From Krasilnikovozyma curviuscula (lineage: Eukaryota; Basidiomycota; Tremellomycetes; Cystofilobasidiales; Mrakiaceae), in the NCBI GenBank assembly GCA_014825775.1, contig MVAQ01000072.1, positions 1 through 64,000 on the forward strand: a DNA stretch of 64,000 bases, in the 5' to 3' direction. Of this stretch, positions 59,401 through 64,000 are shown one piece after another; within the stretch, counting starts at the first letter, position 1; every line of letters begins with the position of its first letter. The notes beneath the pieces were generated by a model. The model was not told the DNA's origin. It saw only the letters and a program-made list of their open reading frames with translations, and ran no database searches. The translations under genes were made by a program, and so were the position numbers.

Positions 59401-61089
59401 TCACCTTCCATGAAATAGAAAAGCTCTTCGTCAAGCCTCTTGGCACTGCCATGATATGATGTAAGTATACGAGCCATTATCAAACGGATGAAGGGGTACG
59501 TACCTTAACTTTTCTGGTTTAAGTCGAACAGAACTCTTCTGAAAGGTCATCTGGATCTGCTTCCAAGTGCCTTCTGTCAAATCGGCAGACAAGAAGAAAG
59601 ATACCCTCTTATCCTTAGATAAAGTAGAAGACGATGGAGTGTTAGAAGAGGACGGAGTTCTGTCGAATGGACTGTTACTGGGCTTCTCAGAGAGAACCAC
59701 AACTCGATTGCCATCGTAACTAAGCACCTAAAACCGTCAATGAACTATATTAGCCCTAGCGTTCGGAAGATGTTGTCTGGATTGGACTCTCACCTCTACA
59801 CTTTGGATTTGGTGATGAAAGACTGAATAAGCTGTGTCTCGATCCTTTTTGAGAACCATCACCTCATTCGCTTTGAAAACAACTAAGAAACCCGTTGTTT
59901 CTCGGGTGCCATGTACCTGGTCACCTCTCCTCCATTGCACAAGTGGTGACTCAACCAGAGTTAGAGGAGAATTTAAGAATGGGAACTGCTGAGTCTGATT
60001 CTGTTGCTCAATTCTGTCGTTGAAGTCAAAAGCGCGACGATCATTGGAAGGAACTTTGATTTTGATCGCGCCAGAACTAGAGCTAGAGCTAGGACCAGAA
60101 AACTTGAGTACGATTGTTAGTGACAGCGAAATTCAACTCGTGATACTAGGATTGCTTACTGCGGACTTGGGTTTCATCCTGTTAATGAGGCTGCCACCGC
60201 CGTACGAGCTGGAGGTTGGTGGGTGTGCAGGAGGGGGCATGAAAGAAACGCCTTCCATTGAATTCACAATACCTCGGACTCTTCCCACTTCATTTGGATC
60301 GCCTTGATTCCTGACAGCTTGATTCTGTGTTGAAGAAGACGGATGAAGTCGCAGCGGCGGTGGAGAGAATTCAATCGGGTCTGGATCGCCGCTTCTTCGA
60401 TGACCAGGTTCATCATCTTCGGCTGTGAGGTCAACAACAGATTCCTGAGACGAATCCATAGCAGTGTTCGACGTCCCCTTTGCTCTCACTTGGTGCGACT
60501 GCCTATTGTCTTGAAGATTCTTAGCAAGCCGCTGTCCGAGATTTGCGTCAATCCGAGGAAGCCTTGAAGAAGAGGGAGAAGCAAGTGCCTGATCAAAATG
60601 TTTGGAACTGTAGCTTTGTGGTTCTTCTCACAACCCAAACGACAGGAATCTACTTCAGAAAACAAATCGAATCTGTTCCTCAAAGTTGCGACATGCTCAC
60701 GGTATTTGTCTGGGGTGGTCCCTCGGTCAAGACCATTACGATTGTTGGAAGGAGGGTTTCTATATTGCTGAAACTTCATTTCAATTGAACTGTCATGTGG
60801 GCTACGGCCGGGCATCCTGCGCGAACTGTGCGCCTCAGGTTCCTGGACGGAATGCAGTAGTAAGGAAGTGATTTGTCAAAAGCCGGAGATCAGACATACT
60901 GTAGCACCAGCTCTTGGTTTATGAATGGTCACGGGTGAAATTGTTGAGCCATTATGTGATGGCCTCTCCTTGGGTAGTTTATTATTGAACGATTTCCTAG
61001 TGGAAAGATAAAGAAGAGTCAGAGGAAATCAACACACTTTCACACACAAGAGCAACCTACCTTCGTCCAGTAAATCCATTATCTCCCAT
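56468..61089 (-). CDS. ULP2: Ulp2-type SUMO protease
   Basis: The ATG at 61089 begins MGDNGFTGRR, spliced to KSFNNKLPKERPSHNGS. A long regulatory N-terminus carries a SUMO-interacting motif (SVVDLTAEDDE, near 60410-60440). The C48 peptidase core follows: GEYNRVKDDDFLNDTVIEWK, QIYIFNSFLYKKL, YILVPINEQ and FHWYLAIICNPRYML (catalytic His). A roughly 120-residue acidic insertion comes before LIFTLDSLSNKHP (catalytic Asp), then HQGDFINCGVYLLHFAQVFL (catalytic Cys). The insertion between His and Asp is typical of Ulp2/SENP6-7. The C-terminus is Ser/Pro-rich with a second SIM-like IEIVDDE and ends RDHAISVD at 56468. The family trims poly-SUMO chains in the nucleus. The residue before the Cys is Asn where most relatives have Asp. 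Confidence 0.92.
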
Positions 61090-62026
61090 GGTATGTAAAG
61101 CCTGAATTTGCGCCAGACTTTCAGAGGGACTACAGGTTGATACTGTGTAAGCAAGGAGGCTGCGAGCGACACTTAGCAGAAGAATGCCTCTCACGGTCCA
61201 CGTTTTCTGCTCATAAATCACTCCTGTCGGGCCTCTGGGATAGCAGACCTATCAGATCGCCCTGACTCTCAGTCTTCTATCTGGTGCCAGAGGTATGACA
61301 ATTCAGGAAGAAAGAGGGAACAAGGGGCTCGCCAGATAAGACGAGGTTATCCAGCTTACTGTCGCTGAGTTTAAAATATCAGAAAATGGTGGTGATATTC
61401 TCGGACCAGGACCCTAGCACGGAAGAGGCTACAGCGAGACTGGATGCTAGAGGTTGAATCGATCCTGCTGAGGGCACGAGCCAAAGCTTTGGAAACTGAA
61501 ACCGGTTGATTCCAGGTAACACGATACCTAAGGTGCTGATACCCTCTAGTAGGACATCCACTCAAGGAGTCCGTTGGTGGGAACCCCTGCGATTTCACGT
61601 GGGTTCAGGTTGATCTAGGTGGATTGAAATTTACAATGACACACGCAGCGGGCACTGTAGCACTCAAGCACTGGGGAGGAATTTCGTCGCAATTCTGTGA
61701 TTTTCTTTCACCGTTGACAATTCAGGAGCAGAAAGCTAATCTAAATACGTGATATATAATACAAGTCTCTCTTGATACACGCGAAAGTCAAACCAACACT
61801 AGAAAGGCGGCGTTAGAATGACGAAAGGGTCCCATTAAGCGAAAGGAAAAGAATGGATGACGAAAGCAAAAGACTGCCAAACTGAAACCAACTGAAACAA
61901 AACTAAAGCATGCAAAGAGGGGAAGAGTAAACCGGGCCGGCGCCTCCAAGGAAAAATAACAGTAGCACATATACCATGCATCGTGTCAATGGAATAGCTG
62001 CAACCAGCTGTAGCAGAATATGTTTC
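61090..62026. other. Intergenic region
   Basis: Upstream of ULP2 and downstream of SKN1. Frames around 61371-61598 and 61788-61970 show no motif; nothing else was recognised. Confidence 0.45.
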
Positions 62027-64000
62027 CTAACAGCCATCAAATGCAGAGTTTTTTGGGCGCGTATAACCAGCTTGTTCCCCTACAAGAGACATTGATGAGA
62101 AGTCAGTAAACGAGGAACAGAGAAAGTTTCAAATTAACAGCGACGAACAGGTGGTGAAGTTAGCATTACTGTAAGCGTTAATGTGTTCGTTGATGTAAGC
62201 TGATGTGGGATCTGAAGTGACGAAGATGATGTTAGATGAAGCACGACGCGAAGATGGTGTATAGAAAGACGAACGGTCAGCTGGATCGCAGCCAATGTTT
62301 TCCTCTCCTGCAACTTGGTAAACTCTAACGTAGTCAATCTTGAGTTGGGCAGGCCACTATAAAGGAAAAGAAAAGACAACTGGTTATTAACAGCAATAAT
62401 AAGAACGCAAGTCTCACAAAGAACTACAAACCTTGAGATTGGCAAAATCTGGAGGCTGGAAATTCGTTGACATTCCCAAATTGAAGATTATTGACTAAGA
62501 GAATTATTGAGGTTAGCCTGAGAGTATTGTCAATTTAAACGTGTCTTAATGACGTGAACTCACCATGGGCTCCTCAGCGATCAACCTTTGGCCGATGTTG
62601 GTGCCAGTATTCGGTCCAACAGCTTCTCCGCTCATTCTCCAGGAGGGTACACCGTTCACGTGCCATGTCGTGTATCCATTCGCACGGTCATTGGGGTCAG
62701 ACCAGAATTCAGCACCGTATGTTTCGTAGTTACCCTTATAAGCCAGCGACGCATCAACGTAGGTCAACCCAGAAACGGCCTGCCATGGGTATCATTGATC
62801 AGTAAAAAGAAGAGGAGGATCTGTTGAGTAGAATGACTACAAACCTGTTGATACGGTCCACCACTGTACGAGTTGAACTTGGTGATCGTGTCGTCGTAAA
62901 TGGTAGCGGCACCAGATGCGTTGTTGAAGATCCAGGATGGATCAAATGGAGCAAACTGAGCAGATTGCGACATTTGCCCTTTTCCAACGTAGTTGTCAAC
63001 CTCTGAATATGGGAAAATAGGATTATGTTAGTTTGCGACGCGACGTCATTGAGACAAGAGCTGTGAGGAAAGTGTTGAACTCACGTCCTTCCAAAATATC
63101 GATTTCTGGAACACCTCGACCAACATTATTTGATGGCCCTGGGTGATCTTCCCCTTTACAAGTGCACGCGCTGACTCTCTGGCCAGGAAGGTAAGAAAGG
63201 ATACCTCCATTGTAGCCTGTGGTCAATGTCGCGGCTGGACCAGAGCCATTAACCCAGGTTTGATTTGGGAACGTTCCAACGTCGCAGGAGTCGTCTGCAC
63301 AAAAAGAAGCGGAATGACGGCGATCAGCGCGGGAACGATGACATACAAGGCTAGAAACCGAGTTTACGCACAAGAGTAAGGCCATGTGCCGTCCGTTGTT
63401 GCGCCATAACCAGGTCGTCCAAGATTACCCATCAGCCACACACCTGGCCAAAACCCTCCAACCAGCTATAAAAGTGATGAGAGACACAAAGGATGAGCTT
63501 GGAGACTTAAAAAAGGACCAGAAAATACTCACGTTGTCACCGGGTAAGGACGCAGACACCTCCATATATCCTCGAGTAAAACAGAACTATTGGAGAAGAA
63601 ACACGAATTTCTGTTAGTTTGAAGGTTGTTTCCAAAGGCAAAATCGGACAAATAAGCTCACCTTGTTCCAACTCTGAATCATTCCACTTCTGAAGTTGAG
63701 ATCATGAATTGGCATCTCGTCCATAGTGATGACAAGACTTCCTCCAGAAGTGACAGCAGCAGCCGGGTCATACCATTCTAGACAGAAACAGGAATCGATG
63801 ATGAGGAGGGAGACCGCGCGGTTTCGGGCATGTGCTAGGACTCACCGAAATCTCCAGTGGGCCAGTAGTGCAAATTGACAGCTTCCCAGTATGGGTCATC
63901 TCCTGGGTAGAACGTCCTTCCATCGGTGTTGAACTCGTCCTGAGTCGCGAAAAGACGAAGACGAAAAACACAGCGTCAATAAGGAATGCCAAGTAGGTCT
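62027..64000 (-). CDS. SKN1: Skn1/Kre6 beta-1,6-glucan synthesis protein (GH16), partial
   Basis: The 5' part lies beyond the right edge. Visible order: [75 protein letters not shown] and [20 protein letters not shown]. It continues with [20 protein letters not shown] and the GH16 catalytic motif [10 protein letters not shown] (ExDxxE, near 63088-63120). [40 protein letters not shown] and [14 protein letters not shown] follow. A final intron (about 62141-62083) joins NFTTW to [16 protein letters not shown] and the TAG at 62027, restoring the conserved family C-terminus. Family members are type II membrane proteins of the ER/Golgi needed for beta-1,6-glucan in the wall. Many short introns interrupt the visible part. 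Confidence 0.95.

Overview
The window is nuclear DNA of an intron-rich fungus, most likely a basidiomycete. Nearly every gene is split by short GT-AG introns of about 60-90 bases. CTGAC/CTAAC-type branch sites precede the acceptors, and some exons are very small. The gene set points to a tremellomycete (Cryptococcus/Kwoniella-like) genome: an exon-junction CASC3/Btz protein, a PNUTS/Ppn1 subunit, a Scw1/Whi3 RNA-binding protein, a Kre6/Skn1 glucan protein and an H+-ATPase with a plant-like core. The placement is inferred from gene content and architecture; no marker sequence was compared.

Layout. 0.3-2.1 kb (-): secreted, GPI-type beta-helix protein. 3.1-5.8 kb (-): PNUTS/Ppn1-like PP1 subunit. 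6.3-6.6 kb (-): doubtful secreted exon. 7.0-10.2 kb (-): TAF5. 11.9-13.4 kb (-): WDR89-like WD40 protein. 14.0-16.9 kb (-): Scw1/Whi3-type RRM protein. 17.6-18.3 kb (-): doubtful or broken small gene. 19.6-22.5 kb (-): CASC3/Barentsz. 23.2-24.1 kb (+): Efm4 methyltransferase. 24.7-25.9 kb (+): decayed short-chain dehydrogenase. 26.4-28.0 kb (+): complex I NDUFA9. 28.7-31.7 kb (+): Mei2-like RRM/RGG protein. 33.0-37.3 kb (+): plasma-membrane H+-ATPase with 16 exons. 37.7-39.5 kb (+): degenerate dienelactone-hydrolase/SnoaL fusion. 39.9-41.2 kb (+): mitochondrial uS9. 41.7-47.4 kb (+): Rif1. 47.6-49.6 kb (-): nucleoside hydrolase. 50.5-51.5 kb (+): ribosomal protein eS27. 52.3-54.7 kb (-): Ent3 epsin. 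55.0-56.2 kb (+): mitochondrial K+/H+ exchange-related protein. 56.5-61.1 kb (-): Ulp2 SUMO protease. 62.0 kb to the right edge (-): Skn1/Kre6, truncated by the window end.

These are mostly core housekeeping genes without operon logic. Links between them are thematic. Two PP1-targeting subunits (Ppn1 and Rif1) both keep visible docking motifs. Three RNA-fate regulators (Scw1, CASC3, Mei2-like) lie within 18 kb. Several genes serve mitochondria (NDUFA9, uS9m, KHE1-like) and the cell surface (H+-ATPase, Skn1, beta-helix protein). I found no tRNA, rRNA, CRISPR array or intact mobile element. I also found no clearly new multi-gene system; the most unusual items are the dehydrogenase relic, the catalytically eroded hydrolase fusion, the PP1-docking pair and the micro-exon genes.
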